Positions 1 to 6,996 of a stretch of 8,136 nt of DNA are shown one piece after another. Below the pieces are notes generated by a model. That model did not search any database, had not been told where the DNA came from, and was given only the letters and a program-made list of their open reading frames with translations. This DNA is from Bacillota bacterium (GTDB taxonomy: Bacteria; Bacillota; Clostridia; Lachnospirales; Anaerotignaceae). Where the stretch lies: positions 1 to 8,136 of the forward strand of contig JAUNCB010000040.1 of assembly GCA_030526765.1 (NCBI GenBank), read 5' to 3'. The translations under genes and the position numbers were made by a program. The first letter of the stretch is position 1, and each line of letters begins with the position of its first letter.

Positions 1-196
1 CATCCTGCTTAGGTGCTTCTTTCTTTGCTTCTTCTTTCTTAGGCTGGAACAGCGCTGTCACCTTAGCTGCCTCTTCTTCTGTCAGCATCCCCATATGGCT
101 TTTTGCCTCGATCCCAACGCTATGAATTTTTTCCATCAGGTCTTTATTTGCAACATTCAGCTGCTTTGCCAGTTCGTAAATTCGAATCTTGGACAT
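1..196 (-). CDS. infB: Translation initiation factor IF-2, N-terminal fragment (cut by window edge)
   Basis: Only the first 65 codons are present; the gene continues past base 1. The protein starts MSKIRIYELAKQLNV and continues with a helical stretch ending near residue 44, followed by a Lys/Glu/Ala-rich linker (KKEEAKKEA). This is the usual start of IF-2: a small IF2_N helical domain followed by a charged, low-complexity linker. IF-2 is the GTPase that brings initiator tRNA to the small ribosomal subunit; its G domain lies outside the window, so identity rests on the N-terminus and on gene order. The ATG at 196-194 has a GAGGTG ribosome binding site 7 nt upstream. It lies 27 nt after ylxQ, the usual neighbour in Firmicutes, and is probably co-transcribed from the rimP promoter. 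Confidence 0.93.
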   Translation of the reverse strand, partial: MSKIRIYELAKQLNVANKDLMEKIHSVGIEAKSHMGMLTEEEAAKVTALFQPKKEEAKKEAPKQD

Positions 197-223
197 TCCA
201 CAACACCTCATCTTTCTCGAATA

Positions 224-556
224 TCAGTTTTCACCGATCTTCGTTCTATTCTCTATGGTATCATCCGCCAGCTGTTTCAGTTTTTTCGCAAAGCCCTCTT
301 CGGTAATGGCGATCACAGACCGCATATCTGTTCCGATGGCTCTGCCCAGTTCTTCCTTTGTTCCAATCTCTGCCAGAGGCAGTTCATAATAAGCTGCGGA
401 ATTTCTGAATTTCTTCTTTGTATTTTTGGAGGCATCCTCCGATATGATCAGCAGAAACGCTTTTTTGCCGCGCACTGCCTGTTCAGCTGCCACTTCGCCT
501 GCAGCGAGCTTGCCCGCCCGCTTGCAAAGTCCCAGAAGGGAAAAAAACTTAAGCAT
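224..556 (-). CDS. ylxQ: YlxQ, L7Ae-family K-turn RNA-binding protein
   Basis: The product is 110 aa, near the usual 100 aa of this family. Residues 1-50 carry the family signature: a GLCKRAGKLAAGE segment, a strand ending LLIISEDAS, and the basic KNTKKKF. These correspond to the RNA-binding face of L7Ae/L30e/YbxF-type proteins that bind kink-turn RNA. The exact cellular role of YlxQ is not settled. The ATG at 556 was chosen over a longer upstream reading because the extra residues lie antisense-like and Arg/Trp-rich within rnpM in another frame, and because GGAGG sits 9 nt before the ATG. The start overlaps the end of rnpM by 8 nt, so translational coupling is likely. The family assignment is firm; the function is inferred from the family. 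Confidence 0.93.
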   Translation of the reverse strand: MLKFFSLLGLCKRAGKLAAGEVAAEQAVRGKKAFLLIISEDASKNTKKKFRNSAAYYELPLAEIGTKEELGRAIGTDMRSVIAITEEGFAKKLKQLADDTIENRTKIGEN

Positions 557-824
557 TTTCCTCCGCCTCCATCTCCTGCAGCAGCTGCTCATATACATCC
601 TTCGGCACAGGTGCCTTGAAGGAGCGTTCCAGTCCCTTGGATTTCTGTGCCTTTGCCAGACATTCCCCATTAGGACAGATATATGCGCCACGACCGGGCT
701 TTTTGCCTGTGCGATCCAACGAAAATTCACCCTCGTCATTTCTGACAATACGGATGAGTTCTTTTTTGTTTTTCATTTCCTGACAACCGGTGCATTTTCT
801 GAGAGGTACTTTTCTCTGCTTCAT
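549..824 (-). CDS. rnpM: RnpM (YlxR), RNase P modulator / RNA-binding protein
   Basis: The product is 91 aa, typical of the YlxR (DUF448) family. The diagnostic features are the N-terminal RKCTGC (Cys11, Cys14), the GRGAYIC segment at residues 44-50 and a second Cys pair at 50 and 55. The family is known as a small RNA-binding protein encoded between nusA and infB; in Bacillus subtilis it binds RNase P RNA and lowers its activity (named RnpM). The four cysteines could form a metal site, but this is inference. The ATG at 824 has GGAGG 7 nt upstream, within the 15-nt gap after nusA. The C-terminal tail is acidic (EMEAEEN). It overlaps the ylxQ start by 8 nt. Confidence 0.95.
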   Translation of the reverse strand: MKQRKVPLRKCTGCQEMKNKKELIRIVRNDEGEFSLDRTGKKPGRGAYICPNGECLAKAQKSKGLERSFKAPVPKDVYEQLLQEMEAEENA

Positions 825-839
825 ACGCTCTCCTCCCTC

Positions 840-1997
840 TTATTCTTCTGTTTCAGGAGCTTCTGCGATGATCTCTGCATCTTCCTCTGCATCCATTGCA
901 TCCAGCACAGCGATATCGTCTTCCTCTTCTACAACAGGATCATCTGCCAGGAAGTTTGTTTCTCTTGCCTGTGTTTCGCTCTTGATGTCGATTCTCCAGC
1001 CTGTCAGCTTTGCAGAAAGTCTCGCATTCTGACCTTCCTTACCGATTGCCAGAGACAGCTGATGGTCGGGAACAACGATCTTTGCACTCTGTTCTGCTTC
1101 ATTCAGCTTAACCTCCAGAACCTTAGAGGGGCTCAGTGCTGCAGCAATAAATTCTCTGGGGTCTTCGCTCCAGTTGATGACATCGATCTTTTCGCCGCCC
1201 AGTTCATTTACGATCACATTGACTCTGTAACCATTCTGACCTACGCATGCACCCAGTGCATCCACATTTTCATTTTTGGATGTAACTGCGATCTTTGTTC
1301 TGCTGCCTGCTTCTCTGGCAATGCTCTTGATTTCAACAGTACCGTCATGTACTTCCGGTACTTCCTGTTCAAACAGGCGTTTTACCAGTTCGGGATGTGT
1401 TCTGGATACAAAGATCTGAGGACCCTTTGTGGTCTGCTTCACTTCTACAACATATACCTTCACACGATCCATGAAATTATACTGTTCGCCGGGGATCTGT
1501 TCATTTGCAGCAAGAACCGCATCGATCTTGCCCATCTGAACGATTACATTACGGCGTTCTTTTCTCTGTACGATAGCAGTCACCACTTCTCTTTCCTTTG
1601 TGATGTACTGATTGAACAGGATTTCTCTTTCTGCTTCACGGAATTTCTGCACAACCACCTGTTTTGCTGTCTGAGCGGAAATTCTGCCGAAATCTCTGGG
1701 TGTTACCTCGATATCTACGATATCACCTACTGTATAATAGCCTTTGATTTCTCTTGCTGCTTCCAGAGACATTTCCAGCTGAGGATCTTCCACAGGGTCT
1801 GCCACTGTTTTCTGTGCATAGCACGCAACATTACCTGTTTCTCTGTCGATCACTACTTTGATATTCTGGCTTGTTCCGAAATTTTTCTTGCATGCAGAAA
1901 CCAGAGAAGCTTCGATTGCTTCAAAAATGATTTCCTTATCAATGCCTTTTTCTTTTGCAACCAGCTCTAATGCGGTCAAAAATTCTTTACTATCCAT
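840..1997 (-). CDS. nusA: Transcription termination/antitermination factor NusA
   Basis: The product is 385 aa, the usual size for Gram-positive NusA. Domains in order are the RNA-polymerase-binding N-terminal domain (about 1-125), an S1 RNA-binding domain (about 134-198), KH1 with its GQNG loop at 253-256, and KH2 with the GKEG loop at 319-322 followed by QNARLSAKLTGW. The C-terminus (about 350-385) is a short, very acidic tail in place of the two AR repeats of E. coli NusA. NusA binds the transcription elongation complex, promotes pausing and intrinsic termination, and takes part in rRNA antitermination. The ATG at 1997 has GGGAGG 10 nt upstream; the gap after rimP is 20 nt, so the two are co-transcribed. 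Identity is certain from the domain layout. Confidence 0.98.
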   Translation of the reverse strand: MDSKEFLTALELVAKEKGIDKEIIFEAIEASLVSACKKNFGTSQNIKVVIDRETGNVACYAQKTVADPVEDPQLEMSLEAAREIKGYYTVGDIVDIEVTPRDFGRISAQTAKQVVVQKFREAEREILFNQYITKEREVVTAIVQRKERRNVIVQMGKIDAVLAANEQIPGEQYNFMDRVKVYVVEVKQTTKGPQIFVSRTHPELVKRLFEQEVPEVHDGTVEIKSIAREAGSRTKIAVTSKNENVDALGACVGQNGYRVNVIVNELGGEKIDVINWSEDPREFIAAALSPSKVLEVKLNEAEQSAKIVVPDHQLSLAIGKEGQNARLSAKLTGWRIDIKSETQARETNFLADDPVVEEEDDIAVLDAMDAEEDAEIIAEAPETEE

Positions 1998-2017
1998 TTT
2001 CCAGATTCCTCCCTTGA

Positions 2018-2485
2018 TCAGAAGATCACTGCCAGTCTTACGCTGGCTGTATCTTTATGTTCAAATGTTACAACATTACCATTTTCTTCTTCGATGGAAA
2101 GCACACCGTTTTCCAGTCCCAGCAGTTTTCCCTGGAACTGTTTGCTGCCATCCTGTGCTTTATACAGCTTTACATCAATGATTTCACCCTGATATTTTAC
2201 AAAGTCCGCTTCTTTTTTCAGTGGTCTGTCAATACCGGGAGAGCTTACCTCCAGAATATACGCCTGCTCGATGGGATCCTTTTCATCCAGCTTTGCTTCC
2301 AGCGCACGGCTTACCAGTTCACAGTCATCGATGCTTACGCCGCCGTCTTTATCGATATATACACGCAGATACCAGTTTACGCCTTCCTTTACAAATTCCA
2401 GATCCACCAGCTCCAGGCCATTCGCGTCCACGATTGGCTCCAGAAGGGGCAGAACCTTTGCTTCCGTATTATTCGCCTTTGCCAT
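2018..2485 (-). CDS. rimP: Ribosome maturation factor RimP
   Basis: The product is 155 aa from the chosen start. The N-terminal domain carries the family pattern ELVDLEFVKEG followed by YLRVYIDKDGG (residues 25-49), and residues 78-89 read ILEVSSPGIDRP, the RimP signature; the C-terminal part is the SH3-like barrel. RimP assists 30S subunit maturation. A longer reading from an ATG at 2557 would give 179 aa, but that ATG has no Shine-Dalgarno sequence, lies within the predicted leader hairpin, and adds a basic extension the family lacks. The ATG at 2485 has GAGGTG 5 nt upstream and gives the normal family length. It is first in the rimP-nusA-rnpM-ylxQ-infB operon. Confidence 0.96.
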   Translation of the reverse strand: MAKANNTEAKVLPLLEPIVDANGLELVDLEFVKEGVNWYLRVYIDKDGGVSIDDCELVSRALEAKLDEKDPIEQAYILEVSSPGIDRPLKKEADFVKYQGEIIDVKLYKAQDGSKQFQGKLLGLENGVLSIEEENGNVVTFEHKDTASVRLAVIF

Positions 2486-2530
2486 TCTCACACCTCTTTT
2501 TTTGTTATTTCCAAATTCTTTTTCCAACAT

Positions 2531-2574
2531 ACGCCGGCGTATAGCATTCTTTTCCATGCTATGCCCGCCTGCGT
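2531..2574 (-). promoter_or_regulatory. Compound hairpin in the rimP leader
   Basis: In the minus-strand transcript this segment can fold into one long hairpin. The outer stem is ACGC with GCGT, then a 1x1 mismatch, GGCG with CGCC, an asymmetric internal loop, and a perfect 7-bp stem ATAGCAT/ATGCTAT (2541-2547 with 2556-2562) closed by an 8-nt purine-rich loop. The right-hand arm also contains a perfect 14-bp DNA palindrome at 2529-2542 (ATACGCCGGCGTAT). It lies between the predicted transcription start and the rimP ribosome binding site, with no U-run after it, so it is not an intrinsic terminator. An RNA control element or a protein-binding site are both possible. Confidence 0.5.
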
Positions 2575-2596
2575 AACTTTTTGCCCATACAACAAC

Positions 2597-2624
2597 AAAG
2601 AGCGGGTTTTTCTACCCACTCTTT
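2597..2624 (-). terminator. Early hairpin in rimP leader, possible attenuator
   Basis: The minus-strand RNA can form AAAGAG/CTCTTT plus GGG/CCC (one mismatch between) around an A-rich loop, followed by a U-rich but interrupted tail (TTTGTTGTTGT). It lies about 25 nt after the predicted rimP transcription start. Its 3' flank resembles that of the pct terminator at 2774-2807 (CGCTCTTT.TTGTTGTATG in both), which supports a terminator-like role. With no gene between the promoter and this hairpin, it could be an attenuator acting on the rimP-nusA operon. The U-tract is weak, so partial termination is more likely than complete termination. Confidence 0.42.
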
Positions 2625-2655
2625 TCGCCGACAACTTATATTATTACTGTTGATT

Positions 2656-2684
2656 ACTATACCACAGTTTTCCTTGATTTGCAA
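2656..2684 (-). promoter_or_regulatory. Predicted sigma-A promoter for rimP-nusA-infB operon
   Basis: On the minus strand a -35 element TTGCAA (2684-2679) is separated by exactly 17 bp from a -10 element TATAGT (2661-2656), with the extended -10 dinucleotide TG (TGG before TATAGT). Transcription would begin near 2649, leaving a leader of about 165 nt before the rimP ATG. It lies downstream of the pct terminator, so it gives the housekeeping operon its own transcription. Confidence 0.65.
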
Positions 2685-2685
2685 G

Positions 2686-2770
2686 GCTTTTTCTAAATTT
2701 TATCTATTCTCTATGATTTCATATTTCCCGTTTTCCATATAAAAGCATTTGTATCTCCTTAACTGCATAC
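2686..2770. other. AT-rich intergenic stretch between pct terminator and rimP promoter
   Basis: This is part of a 388-nt stretch without a protein-coding gene (2486-2873); the rest holds the rimP leader, its promoter and the pct terminator. On the minus strand there is an AAGGAG six nt before an ATG at 2748, opening a nine-codon reading frame (MLLYGKREI, stop at 2721-2719). It lies after the terminator and before the rimP promoter, and no promoter is seen for it, so it is probably chance. Nothing else stands out. Confidence 0.5.
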
Positions 2771-2773
2771 AAC

Positions 2774-2807
2774 AAAAAAGAGCGGTATCGCTCACGCGAT
2801 ACCGCTC
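2774..2807 (-). terminator. Strong intrinsic terminator of the lcd-pct operon
   Basis: A perfect 12-bp GC-rich stem (2780-2791 with 2796-2807) closed by a 4-nt loop is followed on the minus strand by TTTTTTG. This is a textbook Rho-independent terminator, 66 nt after the pct stop codon. On the plus strand the poly-A precedes the stem and no T-run follows, so it works in one direction only. Confidence 0.93.
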
Positions 2808-2873
2808 CATCACCTTCTGTCTGATTATTTTTTCCAAAACGATCAGCAAAAGTTCTTAGTTCTGTATGAAATA

Positions 2874-4451
2874 TCAGGATTTCATTGCTTTCAGACCCAT
2901 CAGACCAGGTTCGAACAGAGCAGCGGGCATCAGTTTGATTTCGCCGTTTTCATCTCTATCAATGATAGGTTCGAATTCCATCTGATCCAGGATCTGTGTC
3001 TGCAGATCAATACCAGGTGCGATTTCTGTCAGGTGCAGACCGTCTTCTTTCAGAACGAATACACATCTTTCTGTCATGTACATTACTTTCTGACCGTTTG
3101 CATTTGCAACGTCACCGTTGAATGTGATCTGTTCTACAGATTTAACGAATTTCTTCTGTTTACCTTCCTGAACGATTACAACTTTGCCGTCTTCTACTTT
3201 TACTTTCAGACCGCCTGCTGTAAATGTACCACAGAAGAATACCTTAGGTGTGCACTGTGTGATGTTGATGAAACCACCACAACCAGCGATTCTGGGACCG
3301 AATCTGGAAACGTTGATGCAGCCCTTAGGGTCACATTCAGCCAGACCCAGATAGCACAGATCCAGACCGCCGCCATCATAGAAGTCGAACTGGTAAGCCT
3401 GGTCGATCAGAGCATCGGGGTTGTAGGATGCACCGAAACGGATGCCGCCGCCGGGAACACCGCCAACAGCGCCGCCTTCTACTGTCAGTGTCATGAAGTC
3501 GCCGATGCCTTCTTCGTTAGCAACGGAAGCAACATATTCAGGAGCACCAACGCCCAGGTTAACTGCAACGTCTTTTTCCAGTTCCAGAGCGCCACGACGA
3601 CCGATGATCTTCTTAGCGTCCAGAGGCAGGGGTTCGGGAGCAACTTCAGGTCTTCTGCATTCGCCGGACAGAGCGGGATCGTATTCACAATCCAGTGTCT
3701 GCTGGTGATCTTTAGGATCAGCAACTACTACGTAGTCAACATAGATGCCGGGAACTTTAACCATTCTGGGATCCAGTGTGCCGTATTTAACCAGTTTTTC
3801 AACCTGAACGATAACGATACCGCCGCTGTTTTTAACAGCCTGACATACGGATGTACCTTCCAGAGGGGATACTTCTTTTTCGAATGTAATATTACCAGCT
3901 TCGTCAGCGTATGTACCTCTGATCATAGCTACATTGATGGGGAATGCGGGATAGAACATGTATTCTTCACCGTTCAGTTCAACCAGCTGAATGTAGTCTT
4001 CTGTTGTTTTTGCATTGATTTTACCGCCGCCGTTTCTGGGGTCGATAAATGTACCCATACCAACCTTTGTCAGGTAACCGGGTCTGTGACCAGCGATGTC
4101 TCTGAACAGGTGGCACAGAGCACCCTGAGATACGTTGTAAGCTTCGATTTTGTTATCCAGAGCCAGTTTCTGCATAGCAGGGATTGTTGCCCAGTGACCA
4201 GCCATGAATCTCTTCAGCAGACCTTCGTGTGCGAAATGTTCTGCACCACGACCGTCTTTGTTACCCTGAGAACCGCAGTATACATAGAACAGATCTCTGG
4301 GTTCACCTGTTGCCAGGAATCTTTCTTCTACAGCTCTGTCCAGAGCTTCGGGAATAGCAGATGCTACGAAACCGCTTGTTGTAACTGTATCGCCGTTTTT
4401 GATCAGCATAGCAGCTTCTGCAGCAGTAATAACTTTTACCTGTCTAGCCAT
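2874..4451 (-). CDS. pct: Propionate (lactate/acetate) CoA-transferase
   Basis: The product is 525 aa, one residue longer than Pct of Clostridium propionicum (524 aa), and matches it very closely from memory over the whole length. It is a family I CoA-transferase with the alpha- and beta-like halves fused in one chain; the N-terminal half carries GFVASAIPEALDRA and YCGSQGNKDGRGAEH. Glu325 in TVEGG corresponds to the Glu324 of C. propionicum Pct that forms the covalent glutamyl-CoA thioester, and the glycine-rich GGVPGGG follows. The enzyme moves CoA from propionyl-CoA or acetyl-CoA to lactate, feeding LcdAB. It acts in the cytosol. AGGAGG lies 9 nt before the ATG. Pct is last in the operon, 111 nt after lcdB, and the gap holds two hairpins that may set its level apart from lcdAB. 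Confidence 0.96.
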   Translation of the reverse strand: MARQVKVITAAEAAMLIKNGDTVTTSGFVASAIPEALDRAVEERFLATGEPRDLFYVYCGSQGNKDGRGAEHFAHEGLLKRFMAGHWATIPAMQKLALDNKIEAYNVSQGALCHLFRDIAGHRPGYLTKVGMGTFIDPRNGGGKINAKTTEDYIQLVELNGEEYMFYPAFPINVAMIRGTYADEAGNITFEKEVSPLEGTSVCQAVKNSGGIVIVQVEKLVKYGTLDPRMVKVPGIYVDYVVVADPKDHQQTLDCEYDPALSGECRRPEVAPEPLPLDAKKIIGRRGALELEKDVAVNLGVGAPEYVASVANEEGIGDFMTLTVEGGAVGGVPGGGIRFGASYNPDALIDQAYQFDFYDGGGLDLCYLGLAECDPKGCINVSRFGPRIAGCGGFINITQCTPKVFFCGTFTAGGLKVKVEDGKVVIVQEGKQKKFVKSVEQITFNGDVANANGQKVMYMTERCVFVLKEDGLHLTEIAPGIDLQTQILDQMEFEPIIDRDENGEIKLMPAALFEPGLMGLKAMKS

Positions 4452-4478
4452 TATGTTAGACCTCCTATAAAAAATCAG

Positions 4479-4499
4479 TTGTAATAATCTGAATTACAA
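4479..4499 (-). repeat. Inverted repeat TTGTAAT-N7-ATTACAA upstream of pct
   Basis: A perfect 7-bp inverted repeat (4479-4485 and 4493-4499) with a 7-nt centre sits 12 nt upstream of the pct Shine-Dalgarno sequence and abuts the hairpin at 4501-4526. The AT-rich arms make a weak RNA hairpin; a protein-binding site is another option. No convincing promoter for pct was found in the gap. Confidence 0.4.
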
Positions 4500-4500
4500 G

Positions 4501-4526
4501 AACAGGGGTAGTCTCCTACCCCTGTT
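4501..4526 (-). terminator. Intercistronic hairpin between lcdB and pct (weak terminator or mRNA stabiliser)
   Basis: A perfect 11-bp stem (4501-4511 with 4516-4526, AACAGGGGTAG/CTACCCCTGTT) with a 4-nt loop lies 37 nt after the lcdB stop. In the coding direction the stem is followed by CTTGTAATTC, not a U-run, so termination should be poor. On the plus strand a looser T-rich tail follows (TATTTACATTT), so it might end antisense transcripts. The likely roles are protecting the 3' end of an lcdCAB message or allowing partial termination before pct. Confidence 0.55.
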
Positions 4527-4562
4527 TATTTACATTTCCATCAAGCAAATGCGGTAGGATAA

Positions 4563-5693
4563 TTACAGCATTTCAACGAAGGACTGCAGTCTTGTTTTAA
4601 CCTGTTCGAAGGATGTAACTTCCTGGTCAACTTCGATCATCAGGTTCTTAACGCCTTTTTCTTCGAATTCTCTGTACATTACAGGGTAATCCCATTCTTC
4701 GGGATCACAGAATTTCATCATAGCTACGATTACAGCGTCAGCGCCTGCAGCGATTGTTTTGTTAATCAGCATTTTGCCGCGGCCTTTCTTTGTATCTGTT
4801 GCAACGGAGCAACCATACATCTGCTGCCATGCTTTTGCCATTCTGTACAGAGGGCCTTCTTCGCCGTCCAGAACGTCAACACGGATCTGTCTGCCTTCCT
4901 GAGCCAGATCGTCATCAACGATAGCCAGTTTGAATTCGTCGAAGATTTCCAGAACCTGGTTGGGTTCCAGCATGATACCTGTAACAACAACTTTTTTGCC
5001 GTCCCAAGGCTGTACGGGCATTGCTTTTACTTCAGCGATCAGTTCTTTCACCAGTGCTGTGTGTTTTTCTTTCAGCATGAACTGTCTTGCTTTGAATACA
5101 GCATGACGGTCAACAGCGCTGATAACCTGAGGGTAGTCAGCTGCTACTTTAACGAATTCACGCATAACTGCTCTGTTTTCGTTGTAGATAGCGATGGAGT
5201 TTTCCAGAGCTGCGTTTGTGATTTTAACGCCCAGGTAAGCTTCCAGCTGTGCTTTAACCAGTTCGTATTCTGTTACCAGGAATTTGTTAGCTGCTTCCAG
5301 GCCTCTGTTCTGAGGGTGTGTGAATACGATAACTTTGTCAGCGTTAGCGCCTTTCCATTTCTGGGACAGACATTTCAGAGTGTCACAAGGAACGGAGAAC
5401 AGAACTGCTGCCAGTTCATCATAAGCGCCTTCACACTGCAGTTCCATAACCTGCTGCATGATAGAACATGCGAATGCGGGCAGATATGTACGTGCTTTAG
5501 AGATCTGTTTGCCCTGAGCACCCCAGATACCCATAGGCAGGTAACCTGTTGCATGTACCATTTCTTCGGGAGCGTAGATAGGCATGATACCTACAGCGCC
5601 TTTACCTGTTTCAGCTTTATAATCATCCATTGCTTTTTTAGGATTAGCTGCAACTTCTTTCAGTTGGGATAAGATAGCTTCTACTTTACTCAT
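4563..5693 (-). CDS. lcdB: Lactoyl-CoA dehydratase, beta subunit
   Basis: The product is 376 aa and belongs to the HgdB/FldC/HadC family of 2-hydroxyacyl-CoA dehydratase beta subunits. It matches C. propionicum LcdB closely from memory, including the start MSKVEAILSQLK and the end RLQSFVEML. Cysteines that could bind its [4Fe-4S] cluster are Cys76 (AFACS), Cys103 (VPCDTLKC) and Cys329 (KFCDPEEWDYP), with Cys295 as another candidate; the assignment is by family analogy. With LcdA it removes water from (R)-lactoyl-CoA to form acryloyl-CoA through a ketyl radical. It is a cytosolic, oxygen-sensitive enzyme. The ATG at 5693 has AGGAGG 8 nt upstream, and the gap after lcdA is 19 nt. The choice of lactoyl-CoA as substrate rests on the match to LcdB and the adjoining pct. 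Confidence 0.94.
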   Translation of the reverse strand: MSKVEAILSQLKEVAANPKKAMDDYKAETGKGAVGIMPIYAPEEMVHATGYLPMGIWGAQGKQISKARTYLPAFACSIMQQVMELQCEGAYDELAAVLFSVPCDTLKCLSQKWKGANADKVIVFTHPQNRGLEAANKFLVTEYELVKAQLEAYLGVKITNAALENSIAIYNENRAVMREFVKVAADYPQVISAVDRHAVFKARQFMLKEKHTALVKELIAEVKAMPVQPWDGKKVVVTGIMLEPNQVLEIFDEFKLAIVDDDLAQEGRQIRVDVLDGEEGPLYRMAKAWQQMYGCSVATDTKKGRGKMLINKTIAAGADAVIVAMMKFCDPEEWDYPVMYREFEEKGVKNLMIEVDQEVTSFEQVKTRLQSFVEML

Positions 5694-5712
5694 CGTTTTC
5701 TCCTCCTCAAAA

Positions 5713-6978
5713 TTATTCTGCTGCCAAGTTTGCTTCCATCATTTCAACCAGTGCCTGTACACGTGTTTCGTACTGCGCGGGAGAGAATACGTTAGGGTCT
5801 GTCTGGTCACCATCGAAGGATACGTAAGGTTTGCCGTTGATACCCTTGATGATTTCAGCTGTTTCAACGTTCAGGAAGCTCATCAGCTTACAAGATCTGT
5901 TCAGGTGGTAGATTGTACCATCGATCTGGCCTTTGTTCATGATGTTCAGCAGAACTTCAACTTTGTTGGACAGGCAAGTATTGATGTAGATTCTTGTGTA
6001 AGCTTCTGCCATGGAGTGCAGGGATTCATCGTTTGCATCATAGTGCAGATCCCACAGAGCGGGGTATGCTGTACCTGTCATGATAGCGCCCAGGTTCTTT
6101 GTTGTTTTGAATGTGTGACCCAGGTGAGGCCATACAGCGATACCTTCCCACTGGAAACGTGTTTTTTCTGCGCCTTTGAAAGCGTATACGCCAGCTTTCA
6201 GGTTAGCTTCCAGTTCGTCAGCGAATGCTTTGAATGTGATTTCAGCATAGTCCAGGGAACGGCAAGCTACGATCAGTGCCATGTAGTTGAACAGGTCGAA
6301 ACCATTCAGAGGAGAGGGTTTGTACTGAGCCATATCAGCGATTCTGTTCCAGTGGTATACGGAACGCTGTGTCTGGTCTTTAACTTCCTTGAATTTTTTC
6401 CAGTCGAAAGGTCTGCCGCAGATTACTTCCAGCTGAGAAATAGCGTTTCTGAACTGATCAGCGATATATGCTTTTGCATATTCGGGGATAGGCATTGTGT
6501 GGTTGAAAGGTACGTCGATTACGATGCAGGGAATATCCAGTTCTGCAGCCAGGTTTTCGTACCATTTCAGCAGTGTGTTACAGATATTGTTACATGTGAT
6601 TACCAGGTCGGGCAGAGGAACATCAGCTGCAGGGGAGTTAACCAGAACTTCGGGTTTTACGCCTGTGATAGCTGCTTCTTTCAGACATTCCATGTAGCCC
6701 ATGTTTACTCTACCGTAAGAACAACAGTCGATGTTGTAACCTTTTCTTGTTGCAACGTCCAGCATATCGATAGCGCCTTTTCTAGCACCGATACCAGCTG
6801 CGTGTGTTTCGGGGTAGATCATAGCGATACCCATTGTTACGCAGAATTCGGAAGGAGCTACGGAAGCAGACCAACAAACAAGTTCGCCTCTTGCTTTAGC
6901 TTCTCTTGCATCCTGATCGGCTTTGTTCTGGTAGTAGCCTAACAATTTTTTTGCTGCCATGCCTTGTGTTAAACTCAT
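5713..6978 (-). CDS. lcdA: Lactoyl-CoA dehydratase, alpha subunit
   Basis: The product is 421 aa, in the HgdA/FldB/HadB family of 2-hydroxyacyl-CoA dehydratase alpha subunits, and is close from memory to C. propionicum LcdA (about 48 kDa). Conserved segments are CWSASVAPSEFC (35-46), DCCSYGR (84-90), TCNNICN (128-134) and RSCK (361-364). By analogy with the solved HadBC enzyme, one of Cys85/86, Cys129 and Cys363 are the likely ligands of the [4Fe-4S] cluster that leaves one iron site open for the substrate. The alpha subunit receives the electron from reduced LcdC. The ATG at 6978 has AGAGGG 6 nt upstream and follows lcdC by 18 nt. No truncation or missing motif is seen. The substrate is inferred; a related 2-hydroxyacyl-CoA cannot be excluded from sequence alone. 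Confidence 0.94.
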   Translation of the reverse strand: MSLTQGMAAKKLLGYYQNKADQDAREAKARGELVCWSASVAPSEFCVTMGIAMIYPETHAAGIGARKGAIDMLDVATRKGYNIDCCSYGRVNMGYMECLKEAAITGVKPEVLVNSPAADVPLPDLVITCNNICNTLLKWYENLAAELDIPCIVIDVPFNHTMPIPEYAKAYIADQFRNAISQLEVICGRPFDWKKFKEVKDQTQRSVYHWNRIADMAQYKPSPLNGFDLFNYMALIVACRSLDYAEITFKAFADELEANLKAGVYAFKGAEKTRFQWEGIAVWPHLGHTFKTTKNLGAIMTGTAYPALWDLHYDANDESLHSMAEAYTRIYINTCLSNKVEVLLNIMNKGQIDGTIYHLNRSCKLMSFLNVETAEIIKGINGKPYVSFDGDQTDPNVFSPAQYETRVQALVEMMEANLAAE

Positions 6979-6996
6979 TCTAATCCCTCTTTCTTA

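Noticed and set aside
557..748. N-terminally extended YlxQ starting at 748
   Set aside because: The extra residues come from the body of rnpM in another frame and are not family-like.
426..1970. Long plus-strand open frame (514 codons) opposite nusA
   Set aside because: It is Cys/Phe-rich without domain character, has no good ribosome binding site, and runs antisense to a certain nusA. It is a frame left open by nusA codon use.
2486..2557. N-terminally extended RimP starting at 2557
   Set aside because: There is no Shine-Dalgarno sequence, the ATG is in the hairpin loop, and the family does not carry this extension; the ATG at 2485 has a good site.
2719..2748. Nine-codon frame MLLYGKREI with a good Shine-Dalgarno sequence
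   Set aside because: It lies after the pct terminator and upstream of the rimP promoter with no promoter of its own, so it is probably chance.
3033..4484. Plus-strand open frame of 483 codons opposite pct
   Set aside because: The composition is Cys/Phe/Val-rich and low in charge, typical of an antisense shadow. Pct on the other strand is a full-length match to a known enzyme.
5905..6942. Plus-strand open frame of 345 codons opposite lcdA
   Set aside because: Same reason: it is antisense to an intact, conserved gene and has no family features.
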